Origin: Ulvibacterium marinum
GTDB lineage: Bacteria; Bacteroidota; Bacteroidia; Flavobacteriales; Flavobacteriaceae
NCBI RefSeq assembly: GCF_003626755.1
Contig: NZ_RBCJ01000002.1
Location: 744,001 to 808,000 of the forward strand
Direction of reading: 5' to 3'
DNA length: 64,000 nucleotides
A model generated the notes under the pieces. That model was given only the letters and a program-made list of their open reading frames with translations. It did not search any database and was not told where the DNA came from. Of this stretch, positions 63,399 to 64,000 are shown piece after piece. Position 1 is the stretch's first letter; each line of letters opens with the position of its first letter. The translations under genes and the position numbers were made by a program.

Positions 63399-64000
63399 CT
63401 ATAAAGTGATTTGGTCTTCGATCACTTTGTAAACCAAATAGGTAACAAAGGCCAAATAGTCAAAATCTACCGTTTCAAAAGTATCGGTCGGTTCATGCCA
63501 ATGCGGGCTAGTGTCACCATGTTTATATTCCTCGGTAATACCAACAGCATTATAACCGGCCTCCCTCCATTCCTTATGGTCGGAAGAAGTTACATCAGTG
63601 GTATACACCGTAATTCCAAAGGGCTTGGCATGTTTCCCGTAAACGGATTTCAAATAATCCGTGGGTAGTTCAAGTTCAATATTCCGGTCTCCGTCTTTGT
63701 CCCATCCCACTTGATCCGCCGTATGAACGGAGTGAATGTTATAGGCCTTTTCCTTCGCGAAATTTACAAAAGCAAAGCTTCCGGCATGACCGGTCTCTTC
63801 CTGGTCAAAAAAAACAACGATCAAATTCTTCTTCCGATTTTCCAAACCTGAAATTAGTTTAGAAACCCCATAAACCAATGCGCAACCCGTAGCATTGTCA
63901 CTGGCCCCGGGACTTTCTTCCACAGTATCATAATGTGCCCCTAGAATAATGTATTCATTACTCGGAACGGTAGAAGGAATAATGGCGTACAGGTTGGTTC
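63399..64000 (-). CDS. M28-family aminopeptidase, 5' part cut by window end
   Basis: The last 200 codons of a zinc peptidase; the frame runs open to the window edge, so the start lies beyond 64000. M28 zinc ligands and catalytic residues are visible in order: GAHYDTV (His), SPGASDNATG (bridging Asp), FFDQEETGHAGS (catalytic Glu and ligand Glu), HTADQVGWD (Asp) and SPHWHEPTDTF (final His). It removes N-terminal residues from peptides and is probably exported. An internal ATG at 63923 should not be taken as the start because the HYDT ligand lies upstream of it. Confidence 0.92.
   Translation of the reverse strand, partial: TNLYAIIPSTVPSNEYIILGAHYDTVEESPGASDNATGCALVYGVSKLISGLENRKKNLIVVFFDQEETGHAGSFAFVNFAKEKAYNIHSVHTADQVGWDKDGDRNIELELPTDYLKSVYGKHAKPFGITVYTTDVTSSDHKEWREAGYNAVGITEEYKHGDTSPHWHEPTDTFETVDFDYLAFVTYLVYKVIEDQITL

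Overview
The window reads as a chromosomal segment of a marine-type member of the Flavobacteriaceae (phylum Bacteroidota). Support for this: the gene families are typical of that group (DUF5777 barrels with YceI and OB-fold partners, a DUF4251 protein, LytTR and membrane-anchored AraC/LuxR regulators, many lipoproteins and outer-membrane barrels). Base composition is moderately AT-rich, Shine-Dalgarno sequences are mostly absent, and some upstream regions carry TTTG / TAnnTTTG-like promoter motifs. I see no rRNA, tRNA, CRISPR array, prophage or transposase gene. Genus cannot be decided from the sequence alone.

Layout. 0-12.6 kb is core metabolism and envelope: lpdA, an NhaC antiporter, tpx and dgkA, then a tight operon ftsK-lolA-lptF/G-ribBA. 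On the other strand lie a KdnA-type aminotransferase (8-amino-Kdo), a nitroreductase and a TauE/SafE permease. 12.6-19.3 kb (minus strand) is a redox/metal-looking cluster: a haem c lipoprotein, two copies of a YceI + OB-fold + DUF5777 module, an HMA-like CxxC protein, and a large lipoprotein with a duplicated 252-residue unit and a C-terminal cupredoxin. A membrane-bound LytTR regulator faces away from it. 20.8-26.2 kb has an AraC-type membrane regulator, an S41 protease, a lipoprotein and an AsmA-like protein. 26.2-35 kb is a minus-strand efflux block: K+ channel, RND pump, adaptor, a TolC fused to a periplasmic binding domain, and a CPA1 antiporter. 35-40 kb has two barrels, an MBL-fold hydrolase, a lipoprotein and gltS.

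39.9-45.4 kb is accessory in character. Small minus-strand genes (a hypothetical protein, a lipocalin-like lipoprotein, another lipoprotein) sit inside a twice-repeated framework of intergenic sequence. The cargo is flanked by short inverted repeats that differ between copies but still pair, which looks like integron-style gene cassettes. A LytS/LytTR pair adjoins them. A nested inverted-repeat element (MITE-like) sits at 46.7-46.9 kb.

46.9-54.1 kb is an aspartate/C4-dicarboxylate locus (Dcu transporter, aspA, porin, TRIC channel) holding joined fragments of an L-asparaginase gene and a succinate dehydrogenase iron-sulfur gene. It is followed by two adjacent lipid A 3-O-deacylase-type proteins (PagL-like and LpxR-like). 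54-59.6 kb has a META lipoprotein, a beta-propeller protein and an operon with a DUF2235 lipoprotein hydrolase between two paralogous lipoproteins. The window ends with a membrane protein, a membrane-bound LuxR regulator, an esterase and a truncated M28 peptidase.

Themes: envelope and LPS modification (KdnA, LptF/G, PagL, LpxR), efflux and ion homeostasis, a periplasmic redox module, and a small cassette-like accessory island. All functional statements come from motifs and remembered family features; no database search was run.
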